Origin: Limnanthes douglasii subsp. nivea | Taxonomy: Eukaryota; Streptophyta; Magnoliopsida; Brassicales; Limnanthaceae | Reading direction: 5' to 3' | Length of the DNA stretch: 64,000 bases | NCBI GenBank assembly: GCA_036936605.1 | Contig: JAUPFV010000001.1 | Span: 32,497,900-32,561,899 of the forward strand | Shown here: one piece after another, positions 12,781 through 22,703 of the stretch | Layout of the letters: every line of letters begins with the position of its first letter | Numbering within the stretch: the stretch's first letter is position 1 | Notes under the pieces: generated by a model | Database searches by the model: none | What the model was told of the DNA's origin: nothing | Seen by the model: the letters and a program-made list of their open reading frames with translations, nothing else | Made by a program: the position numbers and the translations under genes

Positions 12781-14235
12781 TAACAAACATACCTCTCTTA
12801 AAGATAGAGAATTTTCGGAGATATCTTATGATGTTCACACCGTTAGATCATTTTCTTCATCTTCGATGCAACTTGCAGATTATTTCACAAATGCATATAT
12901 TATCTAACGTCATATGTTATTTTTTTTATAAACAATTCAATGTTTCTCACCACATCATCATGATTTTGAGAGAGGATAATTTATGATATATAATATTTTA
13001 ATATTTTTATGTTATTATAATATTTTTCTACATTTTTAGTCCACCACGTGTTCTCAATTATCTATTAATGTAGTCCATTTGCTTTACAATTTTAAAAATT
13101 CACAAGTCATATTTATTATAACATCATGTAAGTGACTTTATGTACTATGACACATATTTAAATTGTTGTTAGTAAGCATAGTCAAATTTACTGGTATTCC
13201 AATGATTAAAAAATGGAATGCTATTATAAGGGATCTTTGGTACTTGAAATATAAAATGTATGCCTTATTCGACTGTAAAATCAAAGTTCATAGTTTTGAA
13301 ACAAATTTGTTAAGAGACTTATTTCTAGAAATATTATACACTGGTAAATGAAAATTGATAAACCAAATGCATTTTGATATTGAAATAACACTAGATAGAG
13401 CCTATCGGTATCTACCATAGGACATCCAAACATATTAATATGATATATAAATACAATAAATAATTGAATAAATGTTAAGATCACATCGATCTTGTATGTA
13501 CAATGTAGTGAAAGTTTAACAGATCTGTTTACCAAGTTATTGTCTTGAGAATTGGTAAACACAACATATTGAAGTATACGCCTGGAACTCTTAAAAATAT
13601 CTTTACCAATTCTCGTAACCCAATTCAACTGAAGTAAATATCTACACATCAAATATTCAATTTATAATAACAAGTTATTAAGCAAAAAAGGTTAAACATA
13701 TATACTAATATTAGTTCCATTTGAGATGAAATATGTTGGATGTATTAGATAAAAGGTTAACTTCATGTAAGTTTTAATATGATTCAGTTCATGTATCATA
13801 TGTATATTTATAAGTAATAAAAATATTATAAAAGTCACATATATATATATATATAAAATTTAAATGTTATCGTCTCTTATTAGAGTTTGAGTTACTTTCA
13901 ATATAATTTATGAATAAATATGTACATAACCATATTAGTAAATGATTGATAAATATGTTTCAGTGTGTGAGTTTGCAATTTTTTCATATAAAAATATTAT
14001 TTTAAAGACTACTAGACTTTCTGATAACACTTTGCTATATTTACGCCTAAGTAAAGTATAAGTCGAAAAATATTTTATTTTAAGCATAAATATTATTTTA
14101 ATAAAATAAACAATATTTAATAAATTGGAGGGTTATTGTAATTTTGATTAAAGCAAATGATCGAAAAACACATACAAAAATAAGTATTGAACGAAAATAC
14201 GAGAATAAGAAGAATACTACTCAAATAGGTAAAGA
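12781..14235. other. Unassigned spacer
   Basis: Moderately to very AT-rich sequence. Frames at 12744-12986 and 13281-13652 lack recognisable motifs. A (TA)n microsatellite occurs near 13838-13857. Confidence 0.4.
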
Positions 14236-15213
14236 TTAAGACCGAGATATTAAAAAAAATCTCAAAAGAAAACCGGTTGAGTGTTCACTTTGGTGAATAT
14301 TAGATTCCTGCAGAGATTTTTCTAAGAAGATTATTTCTGTTTCAGAGTTAGCTATTGTAGAGAAAATGTTACCAAAATTTAATTTGTTCCAATCTTTGAG
14401 TTTAATTTTCAATCTATTCAGTTTGTTCCAAAAAATATAGATAGGATTGCCAGATATTTCTTGGTTCCAACTGTCCTTAGTAACCTTATAGAAGTCAGTG
14501 TGGTAAAACCACATATTTTGTAACCTAAAAGAAGATTTAAGTTTGTTAGTGTTAAGAGATATAGATATACACATTGCGCTATGATCAGAACTAGTTTTCG
14601 CCATGTGATTGACTGTGGTTTGGTCAAAAAGTGAGTTCCATGCATCATTTGAAAAGACTTTGTCGAGTCTTTTCCATTTGTTCCCATTAGTCCAAGTATA
14701 GGTGCTACTAGTAAATCCCATATCAGATATGTAACAATCTTGAATAGTTTGGTTGAAATCGTTCATGCTTCTGATTCACAATGTGGAGCATCTAAGTTGT
14801 TCAGATGGTTTAGTGATGGAATTAAAATCCCCCATCACTAGCTACTCTTTAGTAAGGTCTAAAATCTGCTTTAGGTTTTCCCAAAGCTCAAGCCTTTGAA
14901 TCCTGCAACATTTAGGATAAATAATAGATAAAATGACTCTTTTTTTTATATAAGAATAAGCAACCTTTAGATGAATAGATTGATCCCAATCAGCCATAGT
15001 TGAGATATTGCAGTCTTGATTCTTAGTAAACCCAGATTTATTTAATGTTCTGGAAACCAAGGATTTAGAGACTTGTGAGAGATTTGGAACATCTATCATA
15101 CGTTATTGTATAGTTAAAAAATAAATATAATTGACTCCGATGATAGTTTTTAGCCTTCTTTTAGAAAGTTTGTTTCCAATCCCTCTAATGTTCCAACAAA
15201 GGATTTTGATCAT
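14236..15213 (-). pseudogene. LINE A ORF2, endonuclease and linker only
   Basis: The start on the minus strand reads MIKILCWNIRGIGNKLSKRR, the conserved opening of plant L1 apurinic-type endonucleases. It is followed by about 15099-14842 with an isolated stop-bearing region, then GDFNSI near 14820, TYTWTN and the catalytic SDHS motif (KTSSDHSAM, about 14570-14600). It continues into the linker before reverse transcriptase (FWNKLNRLKIKLKDWN) and stops at 14236. The endonuclease would nick target DNA to prime reverse transcription. Stops and the missing RT make it dead. Confidence 0.85.
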
Positions 15214-15589
15214 TTAAGGAAGCCAGATATGGTTATGGCAGACCTTCTTTTTTGGCAGCTTTAGAGATGCTTTTTGCTTTAATCAGAGTTTTCTTTGATC
15301 GTATTTCTTCTCAGGATCATTGACAATTTTCTTCTGTTGCAGGTGTGTGGGAGAGACTGGAAGGATTCCTGTGGTAGAGATATTTAGTGAGTGAATGAAG
15401 GTTAATTCTGTTGGAGTCTGCTGCTTTTCTAATATCTTTTTTCCCAAATCAAGAATGTTGTGTGCTTCAACTATCTCAGATGGGTTTATTACTGGAAATT
15501 GAAAGATAACAGTAGCTTGGGTGTTGATTTTTTGACCCTCTGGACTGTCTTTTGGATCCTTCTTGAGATTTGAATTGTTGGAGGCTAAT

Positions 15590-16499
15590 TGTTTATAGGT
15601 TTGTGTCTTTGTTTAGAATTTTCATCATCTTTGGTTTTCTGAGAGGCGTCATTTTTTTGTTCTGATTTGCTCTTAGGTTCTCTAAGTTTTCTGTATGAGG
15701 TGTTATTGTGTCCAATATGATTACAAACAAGACAATAATCAAGTTTAGCCTCGTAGAGAATTTGTTTCCAAAAATCATCATTATTACTAAATCCAACCTA
15801 TATTTTGTCAATGATAAGTTTTGTTAGATCTATTTCAATCCATGCTTTATAACAATTGAAAGTAGCTTGATTTGTGGAAAGAATCTAGATAGAAAGAGGA
15901 TTTCATATAGAACTTAAAATAACTTTGATGTAGTGTTCATTATACATATAGTTAAGAAGTTTATCGAAGGTGATCCATATATGATTAATATGCGACTCCT
16001 TTTTGGTGTAGAAATCTGGAGACTCTTTTAAAATACGAATTGTAAATTTTTATATCCGCGACACATTTTCTCTCTAAAAATATTGCAAGTCGTCTTGAAG
16101 GTCTATCTCTATCGTGATGTGTCGGATATCCCAGTTGGCTAACCTGAATTGACCTTTAAGAATGAGGTTGTTGAAGAAAGATTGAAGATTTTTCATTAAG
16201 GGTTTCCCGTTAGTAAATTTACCTATAAGGGTGGCTTTGGCTTGATCTTCAAGATAGATCATGTCTTGTTTTGGAAATTCCACATAGTTGTAGTGTTTTC
16301 TTTGTTTAATACGTGTTTGAATTTGGAAACGATTTCTAGTTTCAGATTTGAAAATTTTGGCATAAGATTTGATAGGTTTGACATATTTCATATCTGATCC
16401 AAATGCATGGTTATATTGAAGATGCTTGAATGGAGTTATTGTTGGCATGACATTGTGACGAAGTGGAGGAAATTCTTCACAATAAACAGGTATTTCCAC
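15590..16499 (-). pseudogene. LINE A ORF1 (DUF4283-like, zinc knuckle), broken
   Basis: The N-terminus contains EEFPPL and KSYAKIFKS, both shared with the other LINE copies. The DUF4283-like core follows (TLIGKFTNGKPLMKNLQSFF ... WDIRHITIEID, about 16275-16085). After several stops the zinc knuckle reads CLVCNHIGHNNTSY near 15690-15735, with the last cysteine changed to tyrosine. This family of ORF1 proteins is thought to bind LINE RNA. Confidence 0.8.
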
Positions 16500-17460
16500 A
16501 TTCTACATCCAAGAGAGCAGTAGCAACATCTACATGACATATCCCACGACGGGATCGAGCAACACTTGACAATTACTTCATAGTTTGAACATTTGAAGCC
16601 TTCGATCCATAAAACGTCAAATCAAAACCCAAACTCGGCAACGGTTAAACTGTCTTTGCAAAAGAAGAGCCCGAACTTCGCTTGAAAATAGCTTTCGTAG
16701 AGGTATCTAGATATCCACGCTTATGTTCAAACTTTATCTCAACTCCAACTCCAGCTCCAACACCTATTACGTCTCCGCGAATGCCGAAAGTTCAGGGGCT
16801 CCAGTTGACGATGATAGTTGTCCAAGTAGCTCTTTCACTCAATCTCTTATTCTATCCAGTTGTTATAAGCATAAACCTAACTCCAAGTAAGCTACAACTC
16901 ATCTTCTCAGCTATTCCATGCTAGGTACTCTTCAAGATTATGTGCCAATGCATACCAAATTTAGAGCAACAACGAGTGGATGGTCAGTTCACTAATACCA
17001 CGCCATTGTCAGTCATAAACTCTTCATACACTTCATGGATTGGATCTTTACCTATTTTTACAAGCCTTTTAAATTTTTCCAACTGAATCCCAACAGATTT
17101 GTTCTCCACACTAGACGTCATTTTTACTACAAACCTATCCAAGATTAAAACACCATTAGTCCAATCAGCCTCCATAACAACATGTGGGTCTTGAAAGATC
17201 CCAAATCTTCCACCTTCACCCTTATACTCAAAATCTTCCTCATCAAACATACCTATAGACATAAGGTTACGTTTAAATTTAGGGACACACCTCATGGTGT
17301 TTAAAGCCTTTTATTATTTAGTAGATAGGTTGAATATAATACTTTCCTTATAGAATCCATCATTATGACCGCACTTGATTTTATTCTAAGATCCACTATC
17401 TTCGTATTTCTATTTTATCTTATTCATGACCAGCCAATATTGATATCAGATCTCCACGCT
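16500..17460 (-). pseudogene. copia pol fragment (GAG-pre-integrase region), copy X
   Basis: The minus strand at 17295-16984 reads RCVPKFKRNLMSIGMFD ... VLILDRFVV, matching the segment between protease and integrase of copia polyproteins (VRYVPxLKRNLxSxG). The same region recurs as copy Y at 18603-19174, in the same orientation. Text to the left (16500-16990) is only partly shared with copy Y and includes about 350 bp not found there. No gag or RT is attached. Confidence 0.7.
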
Positions 17461-17599
17461 CACCGCACCACTTTAGGGAAACCAAAGATATATAAATAAA
17501 ATCCAACCTTACCTTAACAAGACCCGCTAAGCCGAATCCTACCCACTCAGCCGAAGTGGTGACCAACAGTTAGCAAACACTTATTTAAAATACTATAAA

Positions 17600-18377
17600 A
17601 GGTAACACGAGCTTTGGTTCTTACCTTATTTCAAGAACAAAATTCACAAGAAAGAACATAAAAATAAAAATTAATCGCACAAAAAAATACTTAACATGGT
17701 TTAGATCGTGAAGACATCCACTGAAAACGGACACTCTTTTATAAATAAGTAGATTAAAGAAAGACTCTTAAACATAAATGATCCAATCAATCTTTATAAC
17801 AAAAGATGACATGCTTCACATAATCCTCTCTTCAGTATTTGTCTTTCACTCACTTATCTCTCAAAAGACCTAGGGCTAGTTTCTTTCTCTGAAGAAATAT
17901 GTAGCTCACATCGCGTCACGCTACACCTTGCAAAATAATATATTCTTCTATATATAAGTCCACTGTGATAAATCTTAATCTATCAATAAAATAATATAAT
18001 TAATATAGAGGAACCAATTAAGAGAAAAATTAATTAATATTTAAGATCAAATTAATATAAAAATCTAATTAACGTAGAAGATCTAATTAAAACATACTAT
18101 CTAATTGATATATAAATCTAATTAATATATAAAATATAATTAATATAAAATACCTTATTAATAAAAACAATCTAATTAATATAGGAATCTAATTAGTATA
18201 TAAGTTCTAGTTAGTATAAAATATCTAATTAATATAGAAATATAATCAATATATAAAATTGAATTAATATACACTATCTAATTAATAGAAATCTAATTAA
18301 TATAAAAGATCTAAATACTATATAATTGATTTAAATAAAAGATTATGCTTCGACTTACTTTTAGTCTACACTTAACA
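17600..18377 (-). repeat. LTR-like segment between copia copies X and Y
   Basis: On the minus strand an LTR start TGTTAAGTGTAGACTAAAAG at 18377 follows a purine tract (AGGTGAAGAAT, 18378-18388), as expected for the 3' LTR of copy Y. The part from 17929 rightward matches 19845-20104. The left part differs and contains taacatggtttagatcgtg, a type of phrase common near copia LTRs. The left boundary is uncertain. Confidence 0.55.
17990..18320. repeat. AT minisatellite (TCTAATTAATATAnAA units) in LTR
   Basis: About fifteen imperfect units of 17-24 bp built on ctaattaatata(t)aaaa follow each other. A shorter version of the same array occurs at 19905-20050 in the partner LTR, so the repeat was part of the LTR and changed copy number. 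Confidence 0.75.
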
Positions 18378-19631
18378 ATTCTTCACCTAAGCTTATAGTA
18401 ACTCCAATATCCATTACTCTGATGCTCTAACTACTCACATAAGACAAATTGTCCACCTGCACGCATGGAATGATCAATTTCCATGCAGTCCGTAAACTTT
18501 ATCGAGACAATCTACCCTAACAGACTAGTCTCCCAACTTCATACATCTAAGAAATTGATAGTAACATCTATCTGACCTATCCCAAGATCAAACCAAGCAA
18601 TATTAGCTATGAATAATCTTCTCAGTTATTTCATGCTTCGATGTACTCATCAAGATTTTATGCATATGAATATAAGATTTAAAACAATAGTTAATGAATG
18701 ATCGGGTCACTAATACTACACCATTGTCAGTCTTAAACCTTTTCAAGTACTTTATGGATTTGATCTCGACATGCTTCGAAAAACCTTTAGTTGCCCCCAG
18801 TCGAATCCCAACATATCCATTCTCTATACTAGACGCCTCTTTTACTACAAACCTATCCAAGATTAAAATACCATCAGTTCGATTAACCTTCATAACAACA
18901 TGTGAGTCTTGAAAGACCATAGATCTTCCATCTCCACCATATACTCAAACCTTTATCCATCTAACATACCTATAGACAGAAGGTTATATTGAAATTTAGG
19001 GACATATCTCACATTAATTAAAGCCATTTCCAGTCTAGTAGATAGCTTGAGTCTAATAATTTGTTCATGAAATCCATCATTATGACCAATAGGTATCTTG
19101 AATCTAATACTTCCCTCATATAATCCATCATTATGACCATGTTTTATTTTATTCCAAGCCATGATCTTCGTCATTCTACTTTATTTTTTCACCAACAATG
19201 AATATTGATATCAGGTATTGAAGATGCATATTATTTTTTTGGGTAAATAACATGTCAAGAGTATCCCAGATATCCGGTGGAGAATCCAATGCACGAACAT
19301 GATCAATAAATTCCTTACTGATTGAAGTTCTCAACGCAAATAAATCATTTTCGCATCTTACTATCCATTTTCTCATTAACTCAACGTTTTCCGGAGTATC
19401 ACTAGGAAGTATCTCGGTACCAGAAACAAGATCTCATAAATCTTATCCTTGAAGGAAGGCCTCCATACACAACCACCAATATTGGTAATTAGTTCCAACA
19501 AGCTTCTCTGTAGACATAAGAGAAGCTGAATTACTTACATTCATATTGATTTAAAAGTAATAACACTTGATAGGATTTCTCTAGGTAATAAAATCAAACA
19601 CTTGATATCCAGAGACCTTGCTTTGATACCA
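18378..19631 (-). mobile_element. Internally deleted copia element, copy Y
   Basis: Between two LTR-like segments lies a shortened internal region. A primer-binding site on the minus strand (TGGTATCAAAGC, 19620-19631) is followed leftward by gag. In the gag, KLVGTNYQYWWL lies near 19460-19510 and SISKEFIDHVRALDSPPDIW at about 19330-19270. The pre-integrase motif VRYVPKFQYNLLSIGMLDG then appears at about 19015-18953, followed by a tail up to the purine tract at 18378-18388. Integrase, RT and RNase H are missing, so it is a deletion derivative that could only have moved with help from a relative. Confidence 0.75.
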
Positions 19632-20104
19632 TGAAATAAATTTGAATAGAAAAAAGCTTAAACAATTGAACAGACAGACGTTGCTTTTATTACTTGAAGA
19701 ATGAAACAAAAGAGTTCAGTACTTATAGAAAATATGATTCCCACTATCCACTAACATCACTTAAGTATTGTTATTAAAGTTGGAAATTGATTGGGAATTA
19801 TGTGGAAACTTTGTGGGAACTGTCTGTGTGTCTGCAAAATAATATATTCTTCTATTTAAAGGCCGGTTGTGATAGATCTTAATCTATAAATTAAAGACTT
19901 TAATTAATATGAAAATTCAATTAATAGAAAATCTAATTAATATTGAAAAGCAAATCAATAGAAGATTTAATTAATATAGAAATTTAAATAATATAAGAGA
20001 TCTAATCAATATAAGATATCTAATTAATATAGAAGTTTTAATTTATATAAAAGACTCATTTAAAAAAATATGATTCGAATTATTTATAGACTAAAGTATG
20101 GTTG
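19632..20104 (-). repeat. 5' LTR of copia copy Y
   Basis: On the plus strand it starts TGAAATAAATTTG directly after the primer-binding site. It shares gcaaaataatatattcttct and the following AT minisatellite with 17929-18377. The outer end near 20104 is placed by weak similarity to the other LTR start. Confidence 0.6.
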
Positions 20105-20531
20105 ATCATTTTTGTTAGATAACTACATTCAGCACATTAAAATATAAAATTGAAACTCTATACGATGAACTTACAATTTATCCGAATGGCTAATCTTTCC
20201 ACGAAGGAATGTATATATGGATATTAAATTTGTTACAAATAAAATTGGTCCAAAGTACAAAAATAGTTAAACAAAAACTAAATTATATGATAAAAATGTC
20301 ATTTTTCTAACTAAAGATAAAAAAAAAATATCATTCGTATCAATAAGAAAGAAAAAAGAGATCACAGTGGAGTTTTTTTAATATTATAAATACAAGGTTA
20401 CGAATTATATTTTGATTTATATAGGTGGAAGGTTATAAATTTAAGGGAAATTACACCTAAGGTACCTACTCAACTATTTTATTGTCATCTAGTACCCAAT
20501 GTTTGATCAATTATCTCTTAATACCCATCTC
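20105..20531. other. Gene-free AT-rich spacer
   Basis: No feature recognised. The end of this stretch holds the pre-insertion copy of the AACTACCTA target site. Confidence 0.4.
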
Positions 20532-20540
20532 AACTACCTA

Positions 20541-20933
20541 GAAGAGGTTAAGGAGGTTGATAGTGGTGAGGATGTTGATTCACCTCCTAAAAGGCTTCGT
20601 CCCTTTGGAGTCAAGGCTAAAGGTAAAAATGATTTTTCATCTGACAGGACCATTGTCTAATGCACTGATCATTCTCACTTTGGTTTGGCTTTGCTCATCT
20701 TGCTGCGACGCTCCCAATACCCTGGTTTTCTTCCGTCTGCTGTCATATCTTTGACCATCACGTTGACGTTTTAGTTCTTTCGATTTATTTTGGATGTTAC
20801 AATCTTTCCTCTTTGCCCTTTACCTCTATAGCTTTATCTGACTACTCAAGTCTTTTAGTATCATCTCAGGGTTATGCCCTAGATTTTGTATGAACTATAT
20901 TCAATTAATTTAAAGTTTTATTTCACAAAAAAA
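20541..20933 (+). mobile_element. Short poly(A)-tailed retro-insertion with 9-bp target duplication
   Basis: The segment is bounded by identical AACTACCTA copies at 20532-20540 and 20934-20942 and ends in an A-run, which is the signature of target-primed reverse transcription. Removing it restores continuous flanking text. The 5' part has an open frame ending at about 20659 (EEVKEVDSGEDVDSPPKRLR...). It is followed by about 270 bp of 3'-UTR-like sequence with little AT bias. It is either a 5'-truncated LINE end or a truncated processed pseudogene. I do not recognise the protein. Confidence 0.75.
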
Positions 20934-20942
20934 AACTACCTA

Positions 20943-21189
20943 ATTACCACCTAAAACCTAACACTATTTTAATTCCCTAACTACCATCACCCTTTATGAA
21001 CAACCACGTAATCAAAATTTATCTTTCCTACTTTTTCTTTTAATTTTATTTTTAAAAGATCCATATCTTTCAAACCGGAGCTCGAAAAAAATAAATGAAA
21101 GTACCATCGCTTTTGTTTTTTTAAAATGAACAAAACTAGATCCATTGATGATATTTTTTGATTTTTTTCAAAAGAAAAATTTCACCAGT
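20943..21189. other. Spacer before the minisatellite
   Basis: AT-rich and without a gene. It continues the pre-insertion text of the flank. Confidence 0.4.
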
Positions 21190-21797
21190 AACAACTCTGA
21201 GGATATCGTGAGAGTTGCAAACAAATCTCATGATATCCTGAGAGTTACTCAAGAAATCCTGAGTTGCAAACAGTTCTCATGATATCCTGAGAATTGTTCA
21301 GGAAATCCTGAGTTGCAAACAATTCTCTTGATATCCTGAGAGTTGTTCATGAAATCCTGAGTTTCAAACAATTCTCATGATATCCTGAGAGTTGTTCAGG
21401 AAATCCTGAGTTGCAAACAATTCTTATGTTATCTTGAGAGTTGTTCATGAAATCCTGAGTTGCAAACAAATCTCAGGATATCCTGATAATTGTTCAAGAA
21501 ATCCTAAGTTGCAAACAACTCTCAGGATATCCTGAGAATTATTCAGGAAATCCTGAGAGTTGCAAACAATTCTGAGGATATCCTGAGAATTGTTTAGCCA
21601 ATCTTGAGTTGCAAACAATTCTCATGATATCTTGAGAGTTGTTCAGGAAGTCCTGAGTTGCAAACAATTCTCATAATATCATGAGAATTTTTCAGGAAAT
21701 CTTAAGATTTGCAAACAACTCTTATGATATCCTGAGAGTTGTTCAGAAAATCCTGAGCTGCAAACAATTCTCATGATATCGTGAGAATTGCAAACAC
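21190..21797. repeat. 49-bp minisatellite, ~12 units, each a palindromic dimer
   Basis: The landmark gttgcaaac (or a one-base variant) recurs at 21214, 21263, 21312, 21361, 21410, 21459, 21508, 21559, 21608, 21657, ~21707, 21757 and 21787, almost always 49 bp apart. Each unit contains two related halves, one centred on CTCATGATATCCTGAG and one on TTCAGGAAATCCTGAG. Some units hold the perfect 18-bp palindrome TCTCAGGATATCCTGAGA. The array ends abruptly at a CTCGAGGTACC stretch. Confidence 0.92.
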
Positions 21798-21803
21798 CTC
21801 GAG

Positions 21804-21829
21804 GTACCAGCGGGTATATATACTGGTAC
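21804..21829. repeat. Inverted repeat at the minisatellite edge
   Basis: GTACCAG (21804-21810) and CTGGTAC (21823-21829) are perfect complements separated by 12 bp, directly after the last minisatellite unit. Confidence 0.5.
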
Positions 21830-21830
21830 T

Positions 21831-22332
21831 TTTCTCTAAATTTAAATGTGATTTTTTTTTTCTTCAACAAACTAGAAAATATTTTGAAATTTAAATATAT
21901 ATTAGCTTAATTTCTTAAAATTAATTCAATCACTGATGTGACTTTTTTTATTCAAAATAATTAAAAAATACATGAACATAGTGGTTTATATCAAAATCTT
22001 TAATTCGTTTATTGCAAAAATAATGTATTTTTTCTAATAGTGTAAAACTAATGGTTATGTTTTGTGATTTTGATGGTCTTTTTATACCCATCTTTTTATA
22101 TTTGTTTAAAATATGTTTCCATTGAAATTTATATTTATATTTTATATAAATTTTAATTATATAATAAAATGTATTTTTATTGTATTTTTATTTTTATTTA
22201 CAGTAGTAGACTTTACTTTTTAGTAATTGGAATATACTAACAGATACCCATCCATACCGGGTAATAATAAGCATTAATTATTATTTTAAAAATATTTTAT
22301 AATCAATAATTTAAATTTCCTTTAATTTAATT
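21831..22332. other. Gene-free AT-rich spacer
   Basis: Strong AT bias and no recognisable feature up to the LINE B target-site duplication. Confidence 0.45.
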
Positions 22333-22347
22333 TAATTTAACTTATTT
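22333..22347. repeat. Target-site duplication, LINE B (3' side)
   Basis: TAATTTAACTTATTT is identical to 28545-28559. Fifteen matching bases at both ends of a 6.2-kb LINE are typical of target-primed insertion. Confidence 0.8.
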
Positions 22348-22703
22348 TTTAAAATCAAAATTAGAGAAATTTTATTGATTCAAACAAATTACAAACTATC
22401 ACAAAGTTTGGGGACTAAAAAGAAAAGACCCACTAGAATAAACAAAACTGTACAACTCCATGCGTTTCGCAAGATAATAAAACCATTGAGAAAACCTTAA
22501 ATTCCCAAATCAAACACAAATCAACTTTCTCTCCTTTGAGCGTTCACCCTAGCAGCATCCAAATCAGAACAGCTCCAAAACCATCTTTCTCTGACTGAAA
22601 GAAACCAAAAAATCTGAAATCTTCTGAAATTTAAACTACCCCACATAACCTAAACCCAGACTTTCCTAAAGAATGATGGAGATAAATTCAGGTCGAGCTT
22701 CGA

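Larger units (their letters stand above)
14236..16499 (-). mobile_element. LINE A: L1-type retrotransposon fragment (ORF1 + endonuclease)
   Basis: Read on the minus strand, ORF1 (16499 to ~15590) is followed by the endonuclease part of ORF2 (15213 to ~14236). The reverse transcriptase region that should follow is absent. This is unusual because LINEs normally lose their 5' side, so a later deletion or rearrangement removed the 3' half. The right end abuts copia-derived DNA. Sequence similarity to LINEs B, C and D places it in the same family. Confidence 0.85.

Noticed and set aside
21190..21797. CRISPR-like array
   Set aside because: Units are continuous tandem repeats without unique spacers, and the surrounding genome is a plant nuclear one.
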